Below are positions 8,766 through 15,202 of a stretch of DNA of 15,202 nucleotides, in pieces. The notes beneath the pieces were generated by a model. That model did not search any database, was not told the origin of the DNA, and saw only the letters and a program-made list of their open reading frames with translations. Where the stretch lies: assembly GCA_030452365.1 (NCBI GenBank), contig JAKDMK010000015.1:1-15202 (forward strand). The letters run 5' to 3'. Source of the stretch: Nitrococcus sp. GTDB lineage: Bacteria; Pseudomonadota; Gammaproteobacteria; Nitrococcales; Nitrococcaceae. The position numbers and the translations under genes were made by a program. Position 1 is the stretch's first letter, and each line of letters begins with the position of its first letter.

Positions 8766-9239
8766 ATGGCAATGGAACAAGCCGAGAGCATTCGCTGCTT
8801 TCTTATTCCGATTTCCGACCACAATCTGCTATTACCGGCCGCGGTGGTGGCCGAAGTCGCTGGCTTTCAAGAGGCTGACCCTGTACCCGATTGCCTCGCC
8901 GAGCAGGAATGGCTGTTCGGTTTCGCCAACTGGCGTAATCAAAAAATTCCGCTGATTTCTATGGAGGCGGTGATAACCGGTGAGCGTGCCGATCCAAGCG
9001 CCCACGCCCGAATTGTTGTCCTCAAGGGCATAGGCGGGCGATTGCAGCTGCCGTATTTCGCCGTACTAACTCAGCACGTGCCGCGGCCGACTATACTTTT
9101 CGAGCCGGCTGTCGAAAGCCTAGATGAGTTTGAGCCGATTCCGGGCATCCATGGCCAAGTGCTTGTCAACGGTGAGCCGGCATTGCTCCCGGACCTTGAG
9201 GAGATCGAATCGCAGCTGCATACAATTTTGTTCGAGTAA
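8766..9239 (+). CDS. chpC: ChpC-like CheW-domain protein
   Basis: 157 residues, close to Pseudomonas ChpC (~168). It is a divergent CheW fold: the N-terminal CFLIPISDHNLLLPAAVVAEV matches the ChpC pattern LIPL-LILPRACVAEV. FGFANWRNQKIPLISMEA is the equivalent of the CheW core loop, and the protein ends LLPDLEEIESQL. It lies 20 nt after chpA. GGGGAGG at 8748-8754 is 11 nt before ATG 8766, a rather long spacing, with a second in-frame ATG at 8772. In Pseudomonas ChpC is a second coupling protein linking additional receptors to ChpA. The gene between chpA and chpC there (chpB, a methylesterase) is missing here. It ends in TAA and converges on ahcY. Confidence 0.85.
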   Translation: MAMEQAESIRCFLIPISDHNLLLPAAVVAEVAGFQEADPVPDCLAEQEWLFGFANWRNQKIPLISMEAVITGERADPSAHARIVVLKGIGGRLQLPYFAVLTQHVPRPTILFEPAVESLDEFEPIPGIHGQVLVNGEPALLPDLEEIESQLHTILFE

Positions 9240-9277
9240 CTCACCGATCGACCACTTATTGTCAGCTAAACATGCGC

Positions 9278-9325
9278 GTAGCCGTAGAGCGTTCATAGCA
9301 GCCTGCATGAAGGCTCTACGGCTAC
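9278..9325. terminator. Long palindrome between convergent chpC and ahcY, probable bidirectional terminator
   Basis: GTAGCCGTAGAGC (9278-9290) is a perfect 13-bp inverted repeat with GCTCTACGGCTAC (9313-9325). After one G:G mismatch the stem continues with TTCAT (9292-9296) and ATGAA (9307-9311) around a 10-nt loop. It lies in the 97-nt space where the Pil-Chp cluster and ahcY run into each other. No T-tract flanks it on either side, so it may be a transcript-end stabiliser or REP-like element rather than a classic intrinsic terminator. Confidence 0.55.
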
Positions 9326-9336
9326 AGTGAGTACAC

Positions 9337-10758
9337 TCAGTAGCGGTAGTGATCTGGCTTGTACGGCCCGGTCACGGCTACCCCGATGTATCGGGCCTGT
9401 TCTTGCGTCAGCTGCGTGAGATCAGCGCCGACCTTCGTCAAATGCAGCCTTGCCACTTCCTCGTCCAGATTCTTTGGCAGCACATAGACCTTTTTTTCAT
9501 AGCGGCCCTCGCCACGGAACAGCTCCATCTGAGCTAAGACCTGATTCGTGAAGCTGTTGGACATGACGAAACTCGGATGACCTGTGGCACAGCCTAGATT
9601 AACCAGCCGTCCCTCAGCCAGCAGGATGATCCGCTTGCCGTCCGGAAAGATCACATGATCCACCTGGGGTTTGATATTTTCCCACGTATACTGCCGCAGA
9701 CCGGTAACATCGATCTCGCTGTCGAAATGGCCGATGTTGCATAGAATGGCCTGATTCTTCATGCGCTCCACGTGATTCTGATCGATCACATGGTAGTTGC
9801 CGGTGGCGGTGACGAAGATATCGGCTTGCTCGATGATTCCCGGCGTGTTCAGAGCGACGACCCGGTATCCTTCCATGGCGGCTTGCAGCGCGCAGATCGG
9901 ATCGATCTCAGTGATCCACACGCTGGCGCCGAGGCCACGCAACGATTGCGCACAACCCTTGCCAACGTCGCCATAGCCGCAGATGACGGCAATTTTGCCG
10001 GCAACCATGACATCGGTGGCACGCTTGATTCCATCGACCAGCGATTCGCGACAGCCATAGAGGTTATCGAATTTGGATTTTGTTACCGAGTCGTTGACAT
10101 TGATGGCGGCGAATGGCAAGCGCCCTTCCTTTTCCATCTGGTACAGGCGGTGAACACCGGTGGTCGTCTCCTCGGTTACGCCGCGGATGCTCTCAAGCAA
10201 TTCCTGGTAAAACCCCGGTTTGTTCCTGAGCCGCTGGCGTATAGCAGCAAAGGCGGCATGCTCCTCCTCGTTACCAGGATTATCCAGCACGCTCGGGTCC
10301 GCTTCCGCGCGAGCCCCCAGGGTAGCCACCAGAGTCGCGTCCCCGCCATCGTCCAGAATCATGTTGGGCCGGCGTGCCTGCGGCCATTCCATGATTCGAT
10401 GAGTGAATTCCCAGTACTCCGCTAGGGTCTCGCCCTTGTAGGCAAATACCGGAATGCCACGCCGTGCGATAGCAGCAGCGGCGTGATCTTGAGTGGAGTA
10501 GATGTTGCAAGAGGCCCAGCGAACCTCGGCACCGAGCTCGATCAAGGTCTCGATCAGCACCGCAGTCTGTATCGTCATGTGCAGACTACCAGCGATGCGC
10601 GCCCCTTGGAGCGGTTTTTGAGGGCCGTATTTCTCCCGCAGCGCCATCAGGCCGGGCATTTCCGTCTCGGCGATGGCGATTTCCTTGCGGCCCCAAGCGG
10701 CCAGTGAAAGGTCTGCAACGTGGTGGTCGGTTCGGGTGCTTTCTATAACCGCATTCAT
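9337..10758 (-). CDS. ahcY: Adenosylhomocysteinase (SAH hydrolase)
   Basis: 473 residues, the usual length of the long bacterial/plant form. It reversibly splits S-adenosylhomocysteine into adenosine and homocysteine, removing the product inhibitor of methyltransferases. Recognisable blocks are the substrate-domain sequences [16 protein letters not shown] and [10 protein letters not shown], the active-site region [15 protein letters not shown], the NAD-binding loop GYGDVGKG (residues 261-268), the [11 protein letters not shown] segment and the conserved C-terminal KPDHYRY that closes the partner subunit's cofactor site. Cytoplasmic, tetrameric in the family. The start is ATG at 10758 with GGAG 7 nt upstream. 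It follows metK on the same strand with an SAH riboswitch in the 131-nt gap. Homocysteine made here can return to methionine and then SAM through MetK. The gene looks intact. Confidence 0.97.
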   Translation of the reverse strand: MNAVIESTRTDHHVADLSLAAWGRKEIAIAETEMPGLMALREKYGPQKPLQGARIAGSLHMTIQTAVLIETLIELGAEVRWASCNIYSTQDHAAAAIARRGIPVFAYKGETLAEYWEFTHRIMEWPQARRPNMILDDGGDATLVATLGARAEADPSVLDNPGNEEEHAAFAAIRQRLRNKPGFYQELLESIRGVTEETTTGVHRLYQMEKEGRLPFAAINVNDSVTKSKFDNLYGCRESLVDGIKRATDVMVAGKIAVICGYGDVGKGCAQSLRGLGASVWITEIDPICALQAAMEGYRVVALNTPGIIEQADIFVTATGNYHVIDQNHVERMKNQAILCNIGHFDSEIDVTGLRQYTWENIKPQVDHVIFPDGKRIILLAEGRLVNLGCATGHPSFVMSNSFTNQVLAQMELFRGEGRYEKKVYVLPKNLDEEVARLHLTKVGADLTQLTQEQARYIGVAVTGPYKPDHYRY

Positions 10759-10772
10759 GGCGTTTCTCCATG
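10756..10772 (-). promoter_or_regulatory. Hairpin covering the ahcY Shine-Dalgarno and start codon
   Basis: On the minus strand CATGG (10772-10768) is complementary to CCATG (10760-10756), with a 7-nt loop AGAAACG. The 3' arm holds the ahcY AUG; the 5' arm holds the first two G of the GGAG ribosome-binding site. It lies just after the riboswitch's last paired element, so it could be the part that makes translation respond to SAH. Confidence 0.45.
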
Positions 10773-10780
10773 CCTGAACC

Positions 10781-10860
10781 GAGCGCCGTTGCCCAAAGTC
10801 CCGATGCTCGCCGAGCCTGGCAGGAATCCAAACCCTATCCTGTTGCAGCGCTCCTCGGCG
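10781..10860 (-). promoter_or_regulatory. SAH riboswitch upstream of ahcY
   Basis: Read on the minus strand, all elements of the SAH-sensing aptamer are present in order. P1 is CGCCGAG (10860-10854) with CTCGGCG (10815-10809). The P2 5' arm is GAGCGC (10853-10848) within the signature GAGGAGCGCTGCAAC. The variable P4 hairpin is CAGGA (10842-10838) with TCCTG (10825-10821), then the conserved CCAGGCTCGG. After a linker, CAACGGCGCTC supplies GCGCTC (10786-10781), which closes P2 as a pseudoknot. This matches the SAH riboswitch class known upstream of ahcY in beta- and gammaproteobacteria, where ligand binding turns expression on and discriminates against SAM. Its 3' end is 22 nt before the ahcY ATG. 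Confidence 0.93.
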
Positions 10861-10889
10861 GCCTCAGCCATTGTTAGTGTACCTATCGA

Positions 10890-12050
10890 CTACAAGCCGG
10901 CGGCCTCACGCAACCCCTCGGCCTTGTCCGTCTTCTCCCAGGTAAAGTTCTCCTCCTCGCGACCGAAGTGGCCGTATGCCGCCGTCTCCTGGTAGATCGG
11001 TCGGATCAGATCAAGCATTTTCAGGATGCCGTAGGGGCGCAGATCGAAAAACTCTCGTACCAGCTCCACCAGTCGAACCTCGGCCAACTGGCCGGTGCCG
11101 AAGGTTTCGATTCAGATGGATGTCGGTTCCGCAACGCCGATTGCATAAGACACTTGTATTTCGCAGCGCTCGGCCAAGCCAGCCGCGACAATGTTCTTGG
11201 CGACATAACGACAGGCGTAGGCCGCCGAGCGATCCACCTTGGATGGATCCTTGCCGGAGAACGCCCCTCCGCCGTGCCGCGCCATACCTCCGTAGGTATC
11301 GACGATGATTTTGCGCCCGGTCAGACCACAGTCTCCTACTGGGCCACCGATGACGAACTTGCCGGTCGGATTGATCAGGTACTGGGTCCGCCGATCGAGC
11401 CATTCGCCTGGTAGTATTGGCTTGATAATCTCTTCCATTACCGCCTCATGCAGATCGGTATCTTTGATATCCGCGGCATGCTGGGTTGAGAGCACAACGG
11501 CCTCTATCCCCACCGGTCGATTGTCCTCGTAGCGAAAGGTGATCTGACTTTTTGCATCCGGGCGCAGCCAAGGTAGCCGGCCACTCTTGCGCACATCGGC
11601 CTGGCGCTTGACTAGGCGGTGCGCATACGTGATCGGTGCCGGCATCAAGACATCCGTTTCGTTGGAGGCATAGCCGAACATAAGGCCCTGATCACCAGCT
11701 CCTTGTTCCTCCGGCCGCTGCCGATCGACCCCCTGGGCGATATCGGGTGATTGCTTGCCGATGGCGTTTAGCACCGCGCAAGCATCGCCATCAAAACCCA
11801 TGCTGCAGTGGTCATAGCCGATCTCATTGATCGTTCGTCGAGTCAGCTCCTCAAGATCCACCCAGGCACTGGTGGTGATTTCGCCGGCGATGATCACCAT
11901 GCCGGTCTTCACCAGCGTCTCACAAGCCACTCGAGCCCGTTGGTCTTGGGCGAGGACAGCATCCAGAACGGCGTCGGAGATCTGATCCGCTACCTTGTCC
12001 GGATGGCCCGCCGATACGGACTCGGATGTGAATAGATATTCTTTGATCAT
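10890..12050 (-). pseudogene. metK: Methionine adenosyltransferase (SAM synthetase) interrupted by an in-frame UGA
   Basis: One frame runs from ATG 12050 to TAG 10890-10892: 386 codons, the family length (E. coli 384). A single TGA at 11112-11114 is codon 313. Upstream residues carry the MetK motifs: [45 protein letters not shown] and [13 protein letters not shown]. After the TGA the frame continues with [29 protein letters not shown] and [15 protein letters not shown], all family-typical. The interrupted site is a variable residue (Met in E. coli). The enzyme makes SAM from methionine and ATP. Stopping at UGA would remove ~73 conserved C-terminal residues and probably inactivate it. TGA is used as a normal stop by pilI, pilJ and pgk here. 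GGAG (12062-12059) lies 8 nt before the ATG. Pseudogene, sequence error or readthrough cannot be told apart from sequence alone. Confidence 0.9.
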
Positions 12051-12374
12051 TTCTTCGACTCCGTTAACCTAATCCGATCGAGCATGGGCTCCATCCGCCG
12101 GACAGGAACCTATTCGGGTGTGTTGACATTTATCACGACGCCGTGACGGCGGCCATTTTTCTTACAAGACAAGGCGTCGCGCACGCCGGTATTGCTACAA
12201 GCGGTATTCCGTGGAATGGGTTAGGCAAGCGGAAGTGTCGGTGCGTTCCACGCATGCCCCGCGCCGAGATCCCGGTTGATACGATGCAATTACAAGCTAA
12301 TCCGTGCCACCACGAGCGAGTAAGAGAAGGCTCTCTTAGTTCGCCGGTAATTTCAAGTCAAACGATAAACCTGC
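12051..12374. other. metK-gap intergenic region with several stem-loops, no gene recognised
   Basis: It carries the divergent control regions of metK (-) and gap (+). I see no convincing promoter pair. Structures seen: CGCCG/CGGCG around TGA at 12139-12151, followed after 4 nt by T5; CGTGGAA (12210-12216) with TTCCACG (12246-12252); and a strong hairpin at 12316-12344 (separate entry). The 83-codon open frame at 12143-12394 has no recognisable features. No MetJ box of the AGACGTCT type and no known SAM riboswitch was spotted before metK. Confidence 0.5.
12316..12344. other. Strong stem-loop, 12 bp with one bulge
   Basis: TAAGAGA (12321-12327) pairs perfectly with TCTCTTA (12332-12338) around a four-base AGGC loop. 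GCGAG (12316-12320) and TTCGC (12340-12344) extend the stem (one G:T pair) past a single bulged G. No T-tract follows. It could belong to a small RNA, the gap leader, or an operator. Function unknown. Confidence 0.5.
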
Positions 12375-12509
12375 GCGCATGCCGCCTTGCCTGAGATCGG
12401 CATCTCAGCGAGAATGTCGCGCTGCCGGCGGCAGGCGTGCCGGGCTGTTTATCGGCACTTCGGACTGACTACCGATAGGGTGGTCGAGACAGTCAAGAGC
12501 CTGCTCTGA
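12375..12509 (+). pseudogene. tkt: Remnant of the 3' end of a transketolase gene
   Basis: Bases 12450-12509 translate, ending at TGA, to YRHFGLTTDRVVETVKSLL. This fits the closing pattern of transketolases (E. coli ends FEEFGFTVDNVVAKAKELL). Upstream, from about 12375, the same frame has a weak ...EIGIS... that may echo the family's VGM/IGI-FGxSAPA stretch, but it is degraded and uncertain. Nothing of the other ~640 codons is visible before this. The stop lies 51 nt before gap ATG, the spacing expected of a tkt-gap operon. Transketolase, GAPDH and PGK belong to the pentose-phosphate/Calvin and glycolytic pathways and are often encoded in the order tkt-gap-pgk in beta- and gammaproteobacteria. 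I infer that tkt was deleted here except for its tail. Confidence 0.65.
12391..12408. other. Perfect 7-bp stem with CGGC tetraloop
   Basis: CTGAGAT (12391-12397) and ATCTCAG (12402-12408) are perfectly complementary. The layout (7 bp plus a four-base loop ending GGC) repeats that of the hairpin core at 12321-12338. It lies within the decayed tkt tail or the new gap leader; no T-tract follows. Confidence 0.45.
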
Positions 12510-12560
12510 GCCCCCGGCGTTACCAATCATTCAATTGTCAAGTCAGCTTGGGAGAGAACT

Positions 12561-13571
12561 ATGGCCATAAAGGTTGGTATCAACGGTTACGGCCGTATCG
12601 GTCGCAACATACTGCGCGCCCTCTACGAGGCGGGCCGCACGGATGAGATTCGGGTCGTGGCGATCAACGATCTCGGCGATGCCGAGACAAATGCCCATTT
12701 GACGCGCTATGACTCGGCCCACGGCAAGTTCCCCGGTAGCGTCGAGGTAAGCGAGGGCAATCTGGTGGTCAACGGGGACCCGATCCGTGTTCTCTCCGAA
12801 CGTGATCCCGCCAAGCTGCCTTGGGGTCATCTCGGTGTGGATGCGGTGCTGGAGTGCACCGGCTTGTTCGCCACCAGAGAGAAAGCCGCCGCGCATCTGG
12901 AAGGTGGCGCCAAGAAGGTCATCATCTCGGCGCCGGCCAAGGGCGTCGATGCCACCGTTGTCTATGGCGTAAACGAGGAGACGCTGGCGTCCAGCCACAC
13001 CGTGATCTCCTGCGCTTCCTGTACCACTAACTGCCTGGCTCCCTTAGCCAAGGTACTGCATTCGGCCATTGGGGTAGAATACGGGTTGATGACCACGATC
13101 CATTCCTTCACCAACGACCAAGTGCTAACCGATGTCTATCATAGCGATTTGCGCCGCGCGCGCAGTGCCGTAATGTCGCAGATTCCGACCAAAACCGGGG
13201 CCGCAGCAGCGGTTGGCTTGGTGCTGCCGCAGCTCAATGGCAAGCTCGATGGCTTCGCGGTGCGTGTTCCAACCATCAATGTCTCGCTCGTCGATCTGAC
13301 CTTCACCGCAAGCCGCAACACCTCTGTCGAGGAGGTCAATGGTGCGCTCAAGGATGCCGCACAGGGCCCGCTTCGGGGTGTGCTGGCTTACAGCGACGGG
13401 CCAATGGTATCGATCGACTTCAACCACGACCCACATTCGTCTATTTTCGATGCGACCCTGACCAAGGTGGCCGGTGATCGGCTGGTCAAGGTTTGCTCTT
13501 GGTACGACAACGAGTGGGGGTTTTCCAATCGCATGCTCGATACGGCGCTTGCGTTGATGAAGGCGAAGTAA
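12561..13571 (+). CDS. gap: Type I glyceraldehyde-3-phosphate dehydrogenase
   Basis: 336 residues, full family length. It interconverts glyceraldehyde-3-phosphate and 1,3-bisphosphoglycerate with NAD(P). The N-terminal Rossmann motif is [12 protein letters not shown] (residues 5-16), with D37 in INDL at the position that favours NAD. The catalytic Cys is C154 in SCASCTTNC; the usual sequence is SNASCTTNC, so Cys replaces the common Asn two places before the Ala. The base H181 is in [10 protein letters not shown]. The substrate loop [12 protein letters not shown] and the C-terminal [15 protein letters not shown] are present. GGGAGAG at 12550-12556 gives a clear ribosome site before ATG 12561. 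pgk follows after 105 nt, and a transketolase remnant precedes it, so its original upstream promoter may have been lost with tkt. It can serve glycolysis, gluconeogenesis or the Calvin cycle. Confidence 0.97.
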   Translation: MAIKVGINGYGRIGRNILRALYEAGRTDEIRVVAINDLGDAETNAHLTRYDSAHGKFPGSVEVSEGNLVVNGDPIRVLSERDPAKLPWGHLGVDAVLECTGLFATREKAAAHLEGGAKKVIISAPAKGVDATVVYGVNEETLASSHTVISCASCTTNCLAPLAKVLHSAIGVEYGLMTTIHSFTNDQVLTDVYHSDLRRARSAVMSQIPTKTGAAAAVGLVLPQLNGKLDGFAVRVPTINVSLVDLTFTASRNTSVEEVNGALKDAAQGPLRGVLAYSDGPMVSIDFNHDPHSSIFDATLTKVAGDRLVKVCSWYDNEWGFSNRMLDTALALMKAK

Positions 13572-13599
13572 GCCTGGCTACACGGTGATAGGCAGACGC

Positions 13600-13629
13600 A
13601 CCGGATGCGTGCCAAAGCGCGTGTCCGGT
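13600..13629 (+). other. Stem-loop in the gap-pgk spacer
   Basis: ACCGGA (13600-13605) pairs with TCCGGT (13624-13629), with an inner GCG/CGC. A competing small stem ACGCA/TGCGT overlaps it. No T-tract follows. It may be an mRNA processing or stability site between gap and pgk. Confidence 0.3.
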
Positions 13630-13676
13630 CGTATTCTAGAGTCTCGGGTTTGGCTATTTGGGAGACATTGAAGCAT

Positions 13677-14852
13677 ATGGGCGTACTGCGTATGACCGAT
13701 TTGGATTTGGCCGGCAAGCGGGTTCTGATTCGGGAAGACCTCAACGTTCCGGTGAAAAACGCGAAGGTTACCGACGATACGCGGCTGCGGGCCTGCCTCC
13801 CTACCATCCGCCATGCGCTCGCAGCCTCCGCGAAAGTCATGCTCATGAGCCACTTCGGGCGACCCGAGGAAGGGCGCTTCGATGAGCGCTACTCGCTTGC
13901 CCCGGTTGCCGAGCACCTGTCCAAGCTGCTCGGGCAACCGGTGCGTCTGGTTCGGGAATGGCTCCACGACATAGAGCCCGCCGCCGGTGAGGTCGTTCTG
14001 TGCGAGAACGTGCGTTTCAATCAGGGCGAGCTGGCCGATGATGCGGCATTGGCGAAGAAGATGGCCGCGCTCTGCGATATCTATGTCATGGACGCTTTCG
14101 GCACCGCGCATCGCGCCCAGGCTTCGACTCACGGAGTGGCCCGTTTCGCCCCGCAGGCCTGCGCGGGCCCGTTGCTGGTCGCTGAATTGGACGCGCTCGG
14201 CAATGCCTTTGAGCAGCCGGCCAGGCCCATGATCGCCATCGTCGGAGGTTCAAAAGTCTCCACCAAACTGACTGTGCTCGAGTCGTTGGCGGACGTTGTC
14301 GACGCACTCATCGTCGGTGGTGGCATTGCCAATACCTTCATTGCCGCCGCCGGCTATCCGGTCGGTCAATCACTGCACGAGCCGAATCTACTGGATGCGG
14401 CGAAGCGGCTCATGGCGGCCGCCACCGCCAAAGGCGGAGGAATTCCGCTTCCTGAGGACGTTGCCTGTGCCAAGGTGTTCGATGAAAAGGCCAAGGCGGT
14501 CATCAAGACCCTCGATCAAGTGGCGCAGGATGATCTCATTCTGGACATAGGGCCACGTACGGCCGCTCGCTATGCGCAAACCCTCGATCAAGCCGGCACG
14601 ATCGTCTGGAATGGGCCGGTTGGCGTGTTCGAATTCGACCACTTTGGTGACGGCACCCAAGCTTTGGCGGAGGCAATCGCCTCCAGCGGTGCATTCTCCC
14701 TTGCCGGTGGCGGCGATACGTTGGCGGCAATTGCCAAGTACGGTGTCAGTGACAGGATTTCCTATATTTCCACCGGCGGGGGGGCGTTTCTGGAGTTCCT
14801 GGAGGGGAAAAAGCTGCCTGCTGTCGCCGCCCTTGAGGCGCGTGCCGGCTGA
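13677..14852 (+). CDS. pgk: Phosphoglycerate kinase
   Basis: 391 residues from ATG 13677 ([15 protein letters not shown]), matching the E. coli start [15 protein letters not shown]. The frame is open upstream to 13605 but those extra 24 residues are not family-like. GGGAG at 13660-13664 lies 12 nt before this ATG; an in-frame ATG at 13692 is an alternative. PGK transfers phosphate between 1,3-bisphosphoglycerate and ADP. Visible motifs are IREDLNVPV (substrate Asp/Asn), [34 protein letters not shown], the hinge/ATP-side [18 protein letters not shown] and the nucleotide loop GGGDTLAA, then [14 protein letters not shown]. It is complete with a TGA stop. It likely forms a transcript with gap. 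The pyk and fba genes that often follow are not here. Confidence 0.97.
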   Translation: MGVLRMTDLDLAGKRVLIREDLNVPVKNAKVTDDTRLRACLPTIRHALAASAKVMLMSHFGRPEEGRFDERYSLAPVAEHLSKLLGQPVRLVREWLHDIEPAAGEVVLCENVRFNQGELADDAALAKKMAALCDIYVMDAFGTAHRAQASTHGVARFAPQACAGPLLVAELDALGNAFEQPARPMIAIVGGSKVSTKLTVLESLADVVDALIVGGGIANTFIAAAGYPVGQSLHEPNLLDAAKRLMAAATAKGGGIPLPEDVACAKVFDEKAKAVIKTLDQVAQDDLILDIGPRTAARYAQTLDQAGTIVWNGPVGVFEFDHFGDGTQALAEAIASSGAFSLAGGGDTLAAIAKYGVSDRISYISTGGGAFLEFLEGKKLPAVAALEARAG

Positions 14853-14939
14853 TTCCTATTGTTACAAGCGTGCGCCGTGCCGACCCAACGCGTGCCGCCA
14901 GCCGAGCAGCGGTTGACCGACTACTCCACCCACTACAGC

Positions 14940-15202
14940 CTCGGCCTGCGTCTGGGCGAGGGGCTGCACCTGCAGGTCGGCGATATTGATGCCGCGCGAG
15001 CGCGGCAGCCCAATTTGAGCTTCTTCGGCTTCACCGCCACGCCGAAGTTCAAGACCAAGACCTCGTTTGACGAGCCGAGGCCTTCGAGCGCGAGGACTAC
15101 CGGGTGCTCCTGGTCGCGGATAAGTACCAGACCGGGTTCGACCAGCCGCTGTTGCAGACGATGTATGTGGTCAAGCGCCTGGCGGGGAGGGAGTGTTACT
15201 AA
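14940..15202 (+). pseudogene. hsdR: Broken fragment of a type I restriction enzyme R subunit
   Basis: Two pieces of an HsdR helicase domain are recognisable in different frames. Piece one (about 14982-15070) gives QPNLSFFGFTATPKFK, the helicase motif III region. Piece two, in another frame from GAG 15077, gives EREDYRVLLVADKYQTGFD then QPLLQTMYVVKRLAG, a later motif (V/VI side). In intact HsdR these are, from memory of the family, well over 100 residues apart, so an internal deletion plus frame change joins them near 15071-15080. After RLAG the usual VQ-TLSRLNR does not follow; the frame stops at TAA 15200-15202, a second break. The coding sequence from 14853 to about 14940 is not recognisable. 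No hsdM or hsdS is in view. It is non-functional, and the rest may lie beyond the window. Confidence 0.75.

Noticed and set aside
9772..10425. 217-codon open frame opposite ahcY
   Set aside because: Shadow of the conserved ahcY coding sequence; no recognisable protein.
11078..11114. SECIS element making codon 313 of metK selenocysteine
   Set aside because: MetK is not a known selenoprotein, the site is not a catalytic Cys, and the downstream stem is explained by coding sequence. No selenium genes are in view.
12123..12151. Consensus-like TTGACA at 12123-12128 as a gap promoter, and CGCCG/CGGCG plus T5 as a terminator
   Set aside because: No acceptable -10 lies about 17 nt downstream of TTGACA. 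The stem is only 5 bp and its T-run is 4 nt away, with no gene upstream on that strand.
12143..12394. 83-codon open frame in the metK-gap gap
   Set aside because: No ribosome site, no recognisable motif, and it runs through hairpins and into the tkt remnant in another frame.
12387..12415. TTGCCT-17 nt-GAGAAT as a sigma-70 promoter for gap
   Set aside because: Only four of six matches in each box, and the spacer is taken up by a hairpin; too weak to call.
13605..13676. 24-residue N-terminal extension of PGK
   Set aside because: PGK homology starts at [15 protein letters not shown]; the upstream codons resemble the intergenic spacer and contain a stem-loop.

Overview
The window comes from a gammaproteobacterium of moderately high GC (around 60 % by eye, not computed). 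Two things point there: a Pseudomonas-type Pil-Chp twitching-motility chemosensory cluster, and an ahcY gene led by an SAH riboswitch. The metK/ahcY genes lie back to back with a gap-pgk unit that carries a transketolase remnant. That arrangement resembles the tkt-gap-pgk neighbourhoods of beta- and gammaproteobacteria, including purple-sulfur and sulfur-oxidising lineages. Species cannot be named from this sequence.

Bases 1-9239 (+ strand) hold the Pil-Chp cluster: the end of pilH (response regulator), pilI (CheW-like adaptor), pilJ (methyl-accepting receptor), chpA (a 1926-residue multi-phosphotransfer CheA hybrid kinase with its own CheW and receiver domains) and a chpC-like CheW protein. 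PilJ senses at the membrane, PilI and ChpC couple it to ChpA, and ChpA phosphorylates PilH and (off-window) PilG to control type IV pilus extension and retraction. The methylation-adaptation genes pilK and chpB of Pseudomonas are absent here. PilJ has a short periplasmic domain and a 9-bp tandem repeat at its C-terminus. ChpA has four recognisable Hpt modules, one with a degenerate motif.

Bases 9240-12050 (- strand) hold the S-adenosylmethionine cycle: metK (SAM synthetase) then ahcY (SAH hydrolase). A complete SAH-riboswitch fold sits directly before ahcY, and a small hairpin covers the ahcY Shine-Dalgarno sequence and AUG. metK is interrupted by an in-frame UGA at codon 313, while the remaining 73 codons before the TAG stay in frame and well conserved. 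This is a recent nonsense mutation, a sequence error, or recoding. A long palindrome separates chpC from ahcY, which converge.

Bases 12051-15202 (+ strand) hold glycolysis/Calvin-cycle genes. The 510-bp space between metK and gap ends with what looks like the last ~20 codons of transketolase, a relic of a tkt-gap-pgk operon, and contains several strong hairpins. gap and pgk are intact. Beyond pgk lies a broken fragment of a type I restriction enzyme R subunit (hsdR) with frameshift/deletion scars. No intact new defence system or mobile element is visible. The least ordinary signals are the metK UGA, the SAH-responsive leader, the deleted tkt, the repeat-tailed short PilJ, and the unexplained pilJ-chpA gap.
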